Source of the DNA: Rhodanobacter sp. 67-28
Lineage (GTDB): Bacteria > Pseudomonadota > Gammaproteobacteria > Xanthomonadales > Rhodanobacteraceae
Length of the DNA stretch: 64,000 nucleotides
Reading direction: 5' to 3'
NCBI GenBank assembly: GCA_001898415.1
Contig: MKTU01000035.1
Coordinates: forward strand, 1-64,000
Shown here: positions 26,544-35,860 of the stretch, in pieces
Layout: each line of letters starts with the position of its first letter
Numbering within the stretch: position 1 is the stretch's first letter
Position numbers and translations under genes: made by a program
The notes under the pieces: model-generated
Seen by the model: the letters and a program-made list of their open reading frames with translations, nothing else
Databases searched by the model: none
Told to the model about the DNA's origin: nothing

Positions 26544-27329
26544 TCACCCAAACACCACCATACTCTGCCTGCTCAAGGCCACCGGCTCCCCGCGCGGTCC
26601 CCACAGCATCACGCTCTGGTTGGTGTAGCCGTCGCGGGCGGCGATCAGTTCGGCGTCGACGCGCCAATCGTCCAGGCCGAGGTCGTCGTAGCGGTCGCGC
26701 AGCAGTTCGAGCATCCAGGTGAGCGAGCTGCCGGGGGTGGGTGCGGCGAACATCGACAGGGCGATCGGCGGGATGAAGTCGGCGAAGGCGAGCACGTGGG
26801 TTTCGTCGACGGGGCCGTCGTCGCGCAGGGAAAGCTGCAGCACGCTTTCGCGCTGGCGGCCGCCGCTGAACGGCAGGTCGCCGCGCAGCCAGCTGGCGCG
26901 GAAGTGCTGGGTGAAGGCGGGCATGTGGCCTTCGACGTAGTGCAGTTCCTGCGGCGCCGGCGCCTCGACGTGAGGTTGTTCGGGCTGGAAGTCCAGCACC
27001 GAGGGGCGCGCGCTACCGAATACGCCGAGCAGCCGGCACAGCGTCTGCTCGCCGTCGCACAGGCTGGCCTCGACCTGGATCACGCTGCGCCCTGTGCGCA
27101 GGCATCGCGCGCGGATGGCCACGCTGCCGGCCGGCACCGGCGCGATGAACGTCACCTGCAGGGTGCGCAGCGGCATGTCCGCCGGCGCCAACTCGCGCAT
27201 CGCACGCAGGGCCAGCGCCGCCTGCAGGCCGCCGAAGGCGCTGCGCCCCTGCAGCCAGTCCTCGCTGACCGTGGCCTGCCAGCCGTCGCCATGGCGCGTG
27301 GCCGTCTGCATCGCTTCGGAAAATCGCAT
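26544..27329 (-). CDS. Acyl-CoA thioesterase family protein (4HBT_3/TesB-like)
   Basis: A 261-residue double-hotdog protein. DWLQGRSAFGGLQAALALRAM is the first hotdog helix with the family G-G, and PLRTLQVTFIAPVPAG is the paired strand. The second hotdog contains MLELLRDRYDDLGLDDWRVDAELI and the end SRQSMVVFG. It likely hydrolyses acyl-CoAs. It is divergent from an acyl-CoA dehydrogenase-like gene, so the two may act in the same acyl-CoA pathway. Confidence 0.87.
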   Translation of the reverse strand: MRFSEAMQTATRHGDGWQATVSEDWLQGRSAFGGLQAALALRAMRELAPADMPLRTLQVTFIAPVPAGSVAIRARCLRTGRSVIQVEASLCDGEQTLCRLLGVFGSARPSVLDFQPEQPHVEAPAPQELHYVEGHMPAFTQHFRASWLRGDLPFSGGRQRESVLQLSLRDDGPVDETHVLAFADFIPPIALSMFAAPTPGSSLTWMLELLRDRYDDLGLDDWRVDAELIAARDGYTNQSVMLWGPRGEPVALSRQSMVVFG

Positions 27330-27431
27330 GGAAGGCGCCTGCGCCGGGGAATGGCTTTCGATGATGCCAGCGCCACGCGCCGAATGCCCGCATGCCTATA
27401 CTCGACACCTCGACTCTGGACGGAGCGTGCC

Positions 27432-29072
27432 ATGGCCTTCCTGCAGGATCCGCCGCAACTGCCGCACCCGTATCGCAGCGACCGCGCGCTGCTGGCCCTG
27501 CTCGATCGTGCGCTGCCGGCCGAGCGACGCGCGGCGCTGGACGCCGACCTCGACGCGCTGGGCGACTACGCGCAGATGGCGTGGCAGCGCGCATGTACCA
27601 CGACGCGGCGCAAGCCGGTACTGACCCAGTGGGACGCGTGGGGACAACGGGTGGATCGCATCGAGTTGACGCCGGCGTGGCAGGAAGGCTCGGCGATGAC
27701 GACGCGGCATGCGGTGCTCGCCGCCGGCCATGCGGACAGCGAGCACGCGCGGCTGGAGGAATTCGCCCGCGTCTACCTGTATCACCTCGCCAGCGAGTTC
27801 TACACCTGCCCGCTGGCGATGACCGATGGCGCCGCCACCGCGATCAAGGCCTCCGGCAACCGCGAACTGATCGCGCGCGTGCTGCCGCATTTCCTCAGCC
27901 GCGACCCGGCCACGTTCTGGCTCAGCGGCCAGTGGATGACCGAGACCACCGGCGGCTCCGACGTGGGCAATACCGAGACAATCGCGCGCCAGGACGCAGA
28001 CGGCCAATGGCGCTTGTACGGCCGCAAGTGGTTCAGCTCGGCAGTGGTCGGCGAGGCAGCGCTGGCGTTGGCGCGGCCGGAAGGCGCGGCTGGCGGCACC
28101 GGCGCGTTGGCGCTGTTCTACGTCGAGACGATGGACGGCGCGCGGCGCAAGAGCGAACTGATCATCGACCGGCTGAAGGACAAGCTCGGCACGCAGGAAC
28201 TGCCCACCGCGGAAATCCATCTCGACGGCCTGCCCGCCTGGCCGCTGGGCGAGCTTGCCCACGGCGTGCGCCAGGTGGCGCCGATGCTCAACATCACGCG
28301 CAGCTGGAACGCGATCTGCGCGGTGGCCAGCATGGCGCGGGCGATCAGCCTGGCGCGGGATTTCGCTACCCGCCGCCGCGCGTTTGGCCGTCCGTTGATC
28401 GAGCAGCCGCTGCATGCGCAGACGCTGGCCGACATGCAGGCGGATTTCGAGGCCGCATTCGCGCTGGCCTTCGAGGTCGCCCACCTGCTCGGCCGCGTCG
28501 AGCACGGTGCGGCCAGCGCGGAAGAAGCCGCGGTGCTGCGCCTGCTCACGCCGCTGGCCAAGCTGTGGACAGGCAAGCTGGCGGTGAAGGCCTGCTCCGA
28601 AACGCTGGAATGCTTTGGCGGCGCCGGCTACATCGAGGACACCGGCTTGCCGCAGCTGCTGCGCGACGCGCAGGTCTACGCGATCTGGGAAGGCACCACG
28701 AATGTCCTTTCGTTGGACAGCCTGCGCGCGCTGGCCGGCGACAGCCTCGGCGCCCTGCGCCATGCGACCGGCCGCTGGCTGGACGGCAACGACGACATGC
28801 ACGCGGCCAGCGCGATCTGGCAGACGCTGGACGCCGCCGCGCGCTGGCTCGACCAGCACGCGTCCGCGCGCGACACGCTGGAGGCCGGCGCACGCGGCCT
28901 CGCCTTCACCCTCGCGCGTTGCGCCGCCGCGGCGCTGCTGGCGCGCCAGGCCACATGGTCGAAAGGTCGCGGCGAGCCGCGCCCCGCCGCAGCCTTGCAC
29001 CGCTTCGTCGGCCGCGGCCTCGACCGGCTGGTCGCACCCGATGCCGGCAACACCGCGTCGCTGCTGAGCTGA
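27432..29072 (+). CDS. Acyl-CoA dehydrogenase family protein, AidB-like
   Basis: A 546-residue flavoprotein, close to AidB (541 residues) in length. FLSGQWMTETTGGSDVGNTET is the FAD-contacting loop (AidB has a comparable MTEKQGGSDV), YGRKWFSSA follows, and ECFGGAGYIEDTGLPQLLRDAQVYAIWEGTTNV is the typical C-terminal part. E. coli AidB binds DNA and is induced by alkylation; the metabolic substrate is unknown. The ATG at 27432 follows GGAGCG. The divergent thioesterase suggests acyl-CoA metabolism instead. Confidence 0.88.
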   Translation: MAFLQDPPQLPHPYRSDRALLALLDRALPAERRAALDADLDALGDYAQMAWQRACTTTRRKPVLTQWDAWGQRVDRIELTPAWQEGSAMTTRHAVLAAGHADSEHARLEEFARVYLYHLASEFYTCPLAMTDGAATAIKASGNRELIARVLPHFLSRDPATFWLSGQWMTETTGGSDVGNTETIARQDADGQWRLYGRKWFSSAVVGEAALALARPEGAAGGTGALALFYVETMDGARRKSELIIDRLKDKLGTQELPTAEIHLDGLPAWPLGELAHGVRQVAPMLNITRSWNAICAVASMARAISLARDFATRRRAFGRPLIEQPLHAQTLADMQADFEAAFALAFEVAHLLGRVEHGAASAEEAAVLRLLTPLAKLWTGKLAVKACSETLECFGGAGYIEDTGLPQLLRDAQVYAIWEGTTNVLSLDSLRALAGDSLGALRHATGRWLDGNDDMHAASAIWQTLDAAARWLDQHASARDTLEAGARGLAFTLARCAAAALLARQATWSKGRGEPRPAAALHRFVGRGLDRLVAPDAGNTASLLS

Positions 29073-29074
29073 CG

Positions 29075-29127
29075 CAGGGCGGGCGCCGCGCGCCGGCACC
29101 AAGAGCGGCGGGCAGTGCCCGCCCTAC
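29075..29127. repeat. Palindromic repeat, family A
   Basis: GCAGGGCGGGCGCCGCGCGCC faces GGCGGGCAGTGCCCGCCCTAC right after the AidB-like gene. It is immediately followed by a family B hairpin. Confidence 0.8.
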
Positions 29128-29143
29128 CCTGAAGCGCCTCGCC

Positions 29144-29239
29144 GTAGGAGCGCACCCTGTGCGCGATGTTCTTGCGAATCCCGAATCCCGAATCCCGAAT
29201 CCCCGCAGCAAGAGAATCGCGCACAGGGTGCGCTCCTAC
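29144..29239. repeat. Palindromic repeat, family B, with AATCCCG tract
   Basis: GTAGGAGCGCACCCTGTGCG faces its inverted copy CGCACAGGGTGCGCTCCTAC at 29220-29239. The loop holds a run of AATCCCG units, a pattern seen again near 32165. Family B copies recur near 53826, 53994 and 57659. Confidence 0.85.
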
Positions 29240-29338
29240 CGGGACGTCGGGGCGGCACGGATCGCCCAGGTACGCTCCCGCGGGCGCGCCTGGCCGGCGC
29301 GGGCTAAAATGCGGCGATTCCCTCCCTGGCGCACCGAC

Positions 29339-29833
29339 ATGCAGCACCTGACCATCGTCACCACCGGCGGCACCATCGACAAGGTGTATTTCGACGACAA
29401 GTCGGATTACAAGATCGGCGCGCCGCAGATCGGCGAGATCCTGGGCCACCTCGGCGTGGCGTTCGAGTTCGACGTGATCCCGATCCTGCGCAAGGACAGC
29501 CTGCACATGGGCGCCGAGGACCGCGCGCTGGTGCGCTCGACGATCGAGGCGCAGCCGCACCGCCACGTGCTGGTCACCCACGGCACCGACACCATGGTCG
29601 AGACCGCGCGCGAACTGGCCAGCATCAAGGGCAAGGTGATCGTGCTGACCGGCGCGCTGAACCCGGCGCGCTTCCAGGGCTCCGACGCGGTGTTCAACAT
29701 CGGCTGCGCGGTGGCCGCGGTGCAGACCCTGCCCGATGGCGTCTACATCGCCATGAACGGCCGCGTGTGGGACCCGGCCAAGGTGCGCAAGAACCGCGCG
29801 GAGAACCGCTTCGAGGAAGCGAAGCCCTCCTGA
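29339..29833 (+). CDS. Short asparaginase-domain protein
   Basis: A 164-residue protein with only the N-terminal asparaginase-like domain. IVTTGGTIDKVYFDD carries the first catalytic Thr motif and VLVTHGTDTMVETA the second. Full L-asparaginases are about 330 residues; standalone short versions of this kind are common in proteobacteria and are annotated as asparaginase-domain proteins. Amidase activity is not assured. The ATG at 29339 sits in a gap after repeat elements. Confidence 0.83.
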   Translation: MQHLTIVTTGGTIDKVYFDDKSDYKIGAPQIGEILGHLGVAFEFDVIPILRKDSLHMGAEDRALVRSTIEAQPHRHVLVTHGTDTMVETARELASIKGKVIVLTGALNPARFQGSDAVFNIGCAVAAVQTLPDGVYIAMNGRVWDPAKVRKNRAENRFEEAKPS

Positions 29834-29938
29834 TCCCCCGGCAGCCGGGCCGGCCGGACGCCATTGAGGTGGCGATCACGCTTGCCGCACCCGCGGCTTG
29901 GCTATAGTGCCGACAGGCAGGGGCCATCCGGGGAATCA

Positions 29939-30472
29939 ATGAGTGACAGCAAGCAAGAACCGTCTCGCCATTCCGGCAAGCGATCTTCCGGGCCGCAAGG
30001 CACCCGTTTCTTCTCGACCGAGGCCTTGCGGCAATACGCCAGCGATGCCGCGAACGGGCGGGACAGCGAAGTCAGCACGCGCACGCCGGTGCTGGAAGGC
30101 AGCAGCCCCGGCATCGAAGGGCGGCGCTTCGTCATCCGCCCCGGCCGGCAGGCGATCGGCCGCCGGCTCGACAACGACATCGTCGTCGACGACCTGAGCG
30201 TGTCCGGCTGCCATGCGTGGATCACCCAGCAGCATGGCCGCTGCATCATCATGAATACGCTGTCCACCAACGGCACCTTCGTCAACGACCGGCGCATCCA
30301 CGAAGTGGCCTTGCGCCACGGCGACCACATCCGCCTCGGCCAGGCGGAGTTCGTGTTCCTGACCCGCGAGCACGGTCAGCCGAGGCACTCGCCGTGGCGC
30401 TGGATCGGCGCTGCCGTGGCGCTGTTGCTGGTTGCCGGCGCCGTGGCCTGGTGGTGGCTGCGTTCGCCGTGA
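29939..30472 (+). CDS. FHA-domain membrane protein
   Basis: A 177-residue protein. Residues 55-140 form an FHA phosphothreonine-binding domain (RRFVIRPGRQAIGRRLDNDIVVDD, VSGCHAWI, STNGTFVNDRRI). One membrane helix (WIGAAVALLLVAGAVAWWWL) is at the C-terminus, leaving the FHA part in the cytoplasm. The next gene, a Ser/Thr kinase, starts at a GTG overlapping this stop (GTGA), so the two proteins are likely a kinase-reader pair. Confidence 0.9.
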   Translation: MSDSKQEPSRHSGKRSSGPQGTRFFSTEALRQYASDAANGRDSEVSTRTPVLEGSSPGIEGRRFVIRPGRQAIGRRLDNDIVVDDLSVSGCHAWITQQHGRCIIMNTLSTNGTFVNDRRIHEVALRHGDHIRLGQAEFVFLTREHGQPRHSPWRWIGAAVALLLVAGAVAWWWLRSP

Positions 30473-32124
30473 GCGCGCGCGCACTGCCGCCCAGGGTCGG
30501 CCGCTATCGCGTCGAGGGCGTGCTCGGCGAAGGCGCGATGGCGGTGGTCTATGCCGGTTTCGACCCGGAGATCCAGCGCAATGTCGCGATCAAGTGCCTG
30601 CACCAGGAGGTCGCTGCCGACCCCGCGTACCGACGCCGGTTCCTGGTCGAGGCCCGCGCCGCCGGCCACCTGACCCACCCGCACATCGTCACCATCTTCG
30701 ACGTCGGCGAGACCGACGACGGCCGTTCGTACATCGCGATGGAGCGACTGCCGGGCGAGACGCTGGCCGGCAAGGTCAGCCGCGAGGGATTCCCGCCGCT
30801 GCCGGCGATCATCGACCTGGTCGGCCAGCTCGCCGCCGCGCTCGACTACGCGCATGCGCGCGGCGTGCTGCACCACGACATCAAGCCCGAGAACATCATG
30901 CTGCTCGACGGCTGGAGCTACGCCAAGATCAGCGATTTCGGCATCGCCGAACGCCGCGCCTCGCCCCGCGACACGCCGCGGCGAGCGAAGGAAGTCGGCG
31001 GCACGCCGGCCTACATGGCGCCGGAGCGCCTGCGCGGCGAACGCAGCGATGCGCGCAGCGACCTGTTCTCGCTGGGCGTGGTGCTGTACTGGCTGCTCAC
31101 CGGCAAGCTGCCGTGGCCGGAGCCGGGCAATGTGCAGCAGCTGATGCGCAAGCGACTGCGCTCGCCGCTGCCGCCGATCCGCCCGCGCGACCCGGCCACG
31201 CCGTCGATGCTGATCAGCATCGCGCGCACGCTGCTGGCGAGCGCGGCCGAGTCGCGCTACCAGCGCGGCGCGGAGGTCATCGACGACCTGCGCCTGGCGG
31301 CGCGCGAGTACGAGCGCGAACGCGAAAAGCCGCTGGCCAAGCGCATCATCTCGCTGCGACTGCGCTGGGCCAGCAGCCTCGGCGCGATCTTGAGCCTGGT
31401 GCTGGTGCTGGGATTGGCCGCGATCTACGCCAAGCAGCATGCCGCGGTGACCGGCCTGGCGCTGGATTTCGGCAGTTCGATGGGCCGCATGATCGCCGGC
31501 GAATCGGCCGAGAACCTGCTGCTCGGCGACCACGCCGCCACCCGCGCGCTGGTTACCGATGTCTCGCGCAACCGGCAGATCCACTACCTGGCGATCGCCG
31601 ACCGCAGCGGCGAAGTCATCGCCAGCACGCAGCAGGCCGAGGTCGGCCGCAAGCTGCCCGCTGCGGAGCGGCAAGGCGACATGCTGCTGTTCGAGGTGCC
31701 GATCCAGTACCAGACCAAGACCATCGGCAGCCTGCGCCTGGGCATCAGCAATGCGGGACTGCGCGCGGCACAGAAGACCACGCTGTGGGTGATCGCGCTG
31801 GTGCTGGCGCTGACCCTGGCTGCCGTGGTCGGCGCGGCATACTGGTTGTTCCGCCGCCCGCTGATGATGCTGGGCCTGCTCGGCGACGCCCTGCTGCGCG
31901 TGGCCCGCGGCGACTTTGCCCACCGCATCCGCCTGGTGCGGCGCGACGAATTCGGCCGCCTGTTCGCCACCTTCAACCTGATGAACAGCACCCTGCAGGC
32001 CCGCCGGCGCCGCAGCGTGGAAGCCGCACCGCCGATCGGCGCGGCAGACGTCGCCCGGCCGACCCGCATCATGTCCACGGTGACAGCAGAGGACGCACCC
32101 GCCGCCACCGACGCTCCGCCGTAA
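30469..32124 (+). CDS. Membrane Ser/Thr protein kinase with HAMP domain
   Basis: A 551-residue kinase from a GTG overlapping the FHA gene stop. The kinase domain spans about 10-270: LGEGAMAVVYAG, VAIKCL, HHDIKPEN (135-142), DFG (156-158) and MAPERL. Two membrane helices (about 298-320 and 436-460) enclose a periplasmic sensor of about 115 residues, followed by a HAMP segment (LFRRPLMMLGLLGDALLRVARGDF). A kinase at the N-terminus with sensor and HAMP after it reverses the usual histidine-kinase order. It probably phosphorylates the FHA partner or itself; no phosphatase gene is adjacent. Confidence 0.88.
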   Translation: MSARALPPRVGRYRVEGVLGEGAMAVVYAGFDPEIQRNVAIKCLHQEVAADPAYRRRFLVEARAAGHLTHPHIVTIFDVGETDDGRSYIAMERLPGETLAGKVSREGFPPLPAIIDLVGQLAAALDYAHARGVLHHDIKPENIMLLDGWSYAKISDFGIAERRASPRDTPRRAKEVGGTPAYMAPERLRGERSDARSDLFSLGVVLYWLLTGKLPWPEPGNVQQLMRKRLRSPLPPIRPRDPATPSMLISIARTLLASAAESRYQRGAEVIDDLRLAAREYEREREKPLAKRIISLRLRWASSLGAILSLVLVLGLAAIYAKQHAAVTGLALDFGSSMGRMIAGESAENLLLGDHAATRALVTDVSRNRQIHYLAIADRSGEVIASTQQAEVGRKLPAAERQGDMLLFEVPIQYQTKTIGSLRLGISNAGLRAAQKTTLWVIALVLALTLAAVVGAAYWLFRRPLMMLGLLGDALLRVARGDFAHRIRLVRRDEFGRLFATFNLMNSTLQARRRRSVEAAPPIGAADVARPTRIMSTVTAEDAPAATDAPP

Positions 32125-32203
32125 GAGGTGCGCTCACGGCGAGGCTCTTGCTTTGCCATATCCCCAATCCCGAATCCCGTCTCGGGCGCATCGCCCGCGA
32201 GCA

Positions 32204-32226
32204 GGCTCCCGCAAGAAGCGGGAGCC
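32204..32226. terminator. Hairpin between convergent genes
   Basis: GGCTCCCGC pairs with GCGGGAGCC around AAGAA. It lies between the kinase and LysM genes, which converge. No clear T run follows on either strand, so factor-independent termination is only possible. Confidence 0.45.
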
Positions 32227-32230
32227 GCGC

Positions 32231-33151
32231 TCAGTACTGTTTCAGGCGCTGCTTGAGCTCGAGCGCACGCGCGCGGTAGGCGACGGCCGGCTCGTAGTTC
32301 GGGGCGATCGCCAACACGCGGTTCCACAGCGCGATGGCCTTGTCCAGTTGCTGGTCGCGGTACAGCACCACGGCCTGCTCGTGGTACGAGTCCAGCAGGC
32401 GACTGCGCAGACTGGCAGCTTCGGCGCCGGCCGGTTGCAGCCGCGGATCGAGGCGCAACGCCTCGTCCATGCGGGCAAGCGCCTGCTGCGCATGGCCCTG
32501 GTCGAACAGCGACACGCTCTCGTCCTGCAAGCGGCGCGCCTTAGCCACCGACGATTCGGCGACGGCCTGGCCGGCAGGCGCCGCGCTGCTGGCCGCCGCT
32601 CCCGCCGCCGGTGATGCGCCTCGCGCCGACAACGGGATGCGCAGCGTCTGGCCGGTGCGCAGCAGCGACGGATTGGTGGAGTGGTTGTAGCGCGCGAGGA
32701 TCAGAAAGAGGTTGGCGTCGCCCAGATAGCGCGCCGCCAGCGTGCTGTACGACTCGCCCGACTGCACCACATGCGCCCGCGAGCGGCTGCCGAGCCAACG
32801 CTCCGGATCGGCAGTGAGCTGGCGCAACATGCCGCGCGCGGCGCGATCCTGCGGATGCTGCTCCACGTAGAGCCGCAGCGCCTGTTCGCCTTCGGCGTAG
32901 TGGCCAGGCTGCAGCTGGTGCTTGACGATCGAGGCCAGCGACGGTGCCGGGGCTGTCGCCGCGGGCACGGCCGGTGTCGGCGGCGCCGACGATTGCGCCG
33001 GGGTGACCACGGCCGAGGAATAGCCGCCCAACGAACGGCAGCCGGACACGCACACGGCGGCCAGTGCGGCGAGAATCAGCGTCGTCGCCGGCCGCCAAGG
33101 CAGGCGAACGTGGCGTGTCGAGGCCAGGCGATGCGCATGGCTCATGCCCAT
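32231..33151 (-). CDS. LysM and TPR lipoprotein
   Basis: A 306-residue protein. The lipoprotein signal is TTLILAALAAVCVSGC with the Cys near residue 38. AHVVQSGESYSTLAARYLGDANLFLILARYN is a LysM peptidoglycan-binding domain (about 126-172). The C-terminal third is TPR-like (ALARMDEALRLDPRLQPAG, LWNRVLAIAPNYEPAVAYRARALEL). It should be anchored in a membrane and touch the cell wall. Its start could also be the Met two codons in. The function is not known. Confidence 0.87.
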   Translation of the reverse strand: MGMSHAHRLASTRHVRLPWRPATTLILAALAAVCVSGCRSLGGYSSAVVTPAQSSAPPTPAVPAATAPAPSLASIVKHQLQPGHYAEGEQALRLYVEQHPQDRAARGMLRQLTADPERWLGSRSRAHVVQSGESYSTLAARYLGDANLFLILARYNHSTNPSLLRTGQTLRIPLSARGASPAAGAAASSAAPAGQAVAESSVAKARRLQDESVSLFDQGHAQQALARMDEALRLDPRLQPAGAEAASLRSRLLDSYHEQAVVLYRDQQLDKAIALWNRVLAIAPNYEPAVAYRARALELKQRLKQY

Positions 33152-33709
33152 TGATTCGTCAGCCCATCACGCGCCGGCCACGACCAGTGGCGGCTTCGGC
33201 GTGCGCGCTCGTGCCCGGCGCGGCAAGCGCGGGTGGCGACACGCGGAAATCCAAGGTGTTTGAACATCATCCGGCAGTCCCCCTGCGCCGCATCCGTCCC
33301 GGGGACGGGCCATGCGTTCGGCGAAGGCCATTATAGCGGCGGGCGCCCGGATTGCCGCGGCGCGGGGCCGCGACGAATGTTCGTGAACTCCCGTCACGCC
33401 GCCAGCGGCGGTTCCAGGACGAGACAAGGCAGGCCTGCTCGAACCAGCCAGGCCTGCCTTGCAGGTACTTCTCCCCGATCAGTACAACGGGCTGTCCATG
33501 GCCCGTCCAGGCTGATGAAGAAAGCCGCTTCCTGCGGCCTTCTTCGATCGCGAGCCCGGCACACGTCCGGACGCGCTCAGGCGCATCATGCAGTGGCGCA
33601 CCCATCGCGCCCGCCTATCGGGCAACTGCCCGAAGCGTTGCCTCAACTCGGGCATCCTTGCCCTCGCCATGTCCCTGCCGGGCTTCGAGGTGGAAAAATC
33701 CACCAACCC
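33152..33709. other. Intergenic region between M4 protease and LysM genes
   Basis: No gene is visible in these 558 bp. On the minus strand TATAAT (33330-33335) is a possible -10 for the LysM gene, without a good -35. A 12-bp perfect stem (AAGGCAGGCCTG 33426-33437, CAGGCCTGCCTT 33449-33460) may end the protease transcript, but lacks a T run. Confidence 0.5.
33426..33460 (-). terminator. 12-bp hairpin downstream of the M4 protease gene
   Basis: AAGGCAGGCCTG and CAGGCCTGCCTT form a perfect 12-bp stem with an 11-nt loop, about 250 bp downstream of the protease stop. Distance and the missing U tract make terminator function uncertain. Confidence 0.4.
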
Positions 33710-35860
33710 TCAGTTCATCGTTTCCGTCAAGGTCACGCCGGAGAACGTCTGGTACGCCCGCACCTTGATGTAATAGGTGGTGGTCGTCGACGGCTTGAAG
33801 GTGCAGCTCTCGCTGTTGCCGGTCTTGTAGGGGCGGCAGCTGTAGGAACTGGTGGTCGGTTCCGCACCCGCCCGCACATACAAGTCCGCATCACCGCTAC
33901 CGCCGGAGATCGCGAAGGTCGCGGTGTGGCCGGCCTGCACCGTCTCGCTGTACGTGGCCGACCAGTTGCCCGTGCTTACCGTCGGCAGGTTCACCGAGTC
34001 GGAGCTGCCACCACCACCGCCACCGCCGGTGGAATAGGAAGCCTTGACGGTTACCCCGGAGTACGACGAGTAGCCGTGCACCTTGATGTAGTACTTGCCG
34101 GCGGCGGGCGAGGCCACGCTGCAGCTTTCCGAGTTGCCGCTCTTGTACGGGCGGCAATCGTAGCTGCTGGTGGTCGGCGCGCTGCCGAACTTGGTGTACA
34201 GGTCGGCGTCACCGGTGCCGCCGGAGATCGACATCACCAGGTTGCTGGCGCCGGTCGGCACGGTGATGAAATAGTCGTTGTCGGCACCGGCGGCACCCGA
34301 CACGCCGGTGACGCCGACGTTGTTCTGCAGCTCGGTGGTGCTGCCGCCGCCACCGCCGCCGGTACCCGGGCAAGCCACGCCCACGCCGTTGAACGCGGCG
34401 ATCACCGCATTCTTGTCGTAGCCCAGGTCGGTCGCGGCCGACTCCACGCCGCAGGCGCCGGAGTTGAACGTGGACGTGGCCGTCCAGTACACCTTGTTGG
34501 CCAGCGCGTAGACCTGGAACGCCTTCTTCACGTCCCAGCCCGTGGTCTTGGCCAGCAGGCAGAACGACTTGTTGTAGACGCCGCTGGAGTAGTGCACGTC
34601 GAGGCTGGAGGTGTAGTCGGCCGCGTTGTCGATCGAGCCGCCGTCCTGCGGTGGGTTGCACATGTAGCGCAGCGCGTCGCCGATGCCGGCGCTGGCCTTG
34701 ACGATGTCCGCGCCGACCAGGAAATCGGCCGAGCCGCGATCGAAGTATTCAGCCGCCTCGCCGGCGATGTCGGAGTACGCCTCGTTCATGCCGCCGGACT
34801 GGCCGCTGTATTCCAGGCCGGAGTTCTGCTCGGTGTAGCCGTGGCTGATCTCGTGGCTGGTCACGTCCAGCGACACCAGCGGGTAGAACGTGCTGGCGCC
34901 GTCGCCGAAGTACATCGCCGAACCGTCCCAGAACGCGTTCTCGTAGTTGGACTGGTAGTGCACCTTCATCAGCAGCTGGATGCTCAGCGGCGGCGCACCG
35001 GTGTAGGACTGGTACATGTCGTGCACCACGCCGCCGAAGTGATGGGCGTCGTTGACCGGCGAATAGGCGCCGTTGATCGCGTCGGTGTTGCTGGTCGGGC
35101 AGGTGAAGCTGACCACCGAACCGCCGCTGCTGGCGTGGTTGAGGTTGTAGGTCTTGACGTTGGTGTTCTGCAGCGTGCAAGTGCTGCCCGACTGGGTGAC
35201 GTCGAGCGCCGCGTAGTCGGTGCCGTAGGTGTACATGCCGGTCTTCTGGTTGCCGCCCGGGCCGTTGGCCGAGGCGTCGGTGAGACCGTTCCAGCTCTTG
35301 ATCACCGCGCCGGTGTTGGCGTCGACGATGGCGGTGGGGCGCGTCGGGTTGGCGCCGTTGACGAAGTACGAGACACGATAGACCAGTCGCGGCGCCGCAC
35401 CTTCCTGCGGATACACGAACAGGTCGGCGCGGGCGTTCTCCATCGCCGTACCGGCGACCAGCACGGTGTGCGCGTACGCCTTCAGCGCCGCGATCGCGCG
35501 CGCGGCATTCAGCCGGGGGCGCACCGAGATCTGCTGCTGGCCCTGCTGCATCAGCTCGCCGGTGGCGCGCAAGGCGTTACCTTGGGCGTCCTGCACCACG
35601 GCGATGCTGCGGCCGTACACCGGCACGCCCTGGTACATCTGCTGCTGGCGCACCACGCGGTGCTGGCCGGCGAGCGCCACGGCGCCATGCGGCGCCAGCG
35701 TCATGCCCGGGCCCAGGTTCAACTGGGTGGCGAGCGAGGCGACGGGTACGGCGCCCAGGTTCTGTGCGCGCAGGGATTGCGTGTTGGCGGCGGTGGCAGC
35801 CGTGGCGGTGGCCATGCCGATGGCGGCCACCAGCAATTTCAGGCGGGATGGATAGGGCAT
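33710..35860 (-). CDS. Secreted M4 (thermolysin-like) metalloprotease
   Basis: A 716-residue exoprotease from the ATG at 35860. A signal peptide (LKLLVAAIGMATATAATA) and an FTP-type propeptide come first. The M4 catalytic domain carries the zinc motif HEISH (336-340) in DVTSHEISHGYTEQNSGL and the Glu ligand in MNEAYSDI. Two pre-peptidase C-terminal domains follow, each ending in DLYxxxGxxPTTSSYxCRPYxxGNSESC, joined by Gly-rich linkers. It should be secreted, probably by type II secretion, and degrade external protein. The duplicated PPC domains are typical of xanthomonad and Lysobacter enzymes. Confidence 0.94.
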   Translation of the reverse strand: MPYPSRLKLLVAAIGMATATAATAANTQSLRAQNLGAVPVASLATQLNLGPGMTLAPHGAVALAGQHRVVRQQQMYQGVPVYGRSIAVVQDAQGNALRATGELMQQGQQQISVRPRLNAARAIAALKAYAHTVLVAGTAMENARADLFVYPQEGAAPRLVYRVSYFVNGANPTRPTAIVDANTGAVIKSWNGLTDASANGPGGNQKTGMYTYGTDYAALDVTQSGSTCTLQNTNVKTYNLNHASSGGSVVSFTCPTSNTDAINGAYSPVNDAHHFGGVVHDMYQSYTGAPPLSIQLLMKVHYQSNYENAFWDGSAMYFGDGASTFYPLVSLDVTSHEISHGYTEQNSGLEYSGQSGGMNEAYSDIAGEAAEYFDRGSADFLVGADIVKASAGIGDALRYMCNPPQDGGSIDNAADYTSSLDVHYSSGVYNKSFCLLAKTTGWDVKKAFQVYALANKVYWTATSTFNSGACGVESAATDLGYDKNAVIAAFNGVGVACPGTGGGGGGSTTELQNNVGVTGVSGAAGADNDYFITVPTGASNLVMSISGGTGDADLYTKFGSAPTTSSYDCRPYKSGNSESCSVASPAAGKYYIKVHGYSSYSGVTVKASYSTGGGGGGGSSDSVNLPTVSTGNWSATYSETVQAGHTATFAISGGSGDADLYVRAGAEPTTSSYSCRPYKTGNSESCTFKPSTTTTYYIKVRAYQTFSGVTLTETMN

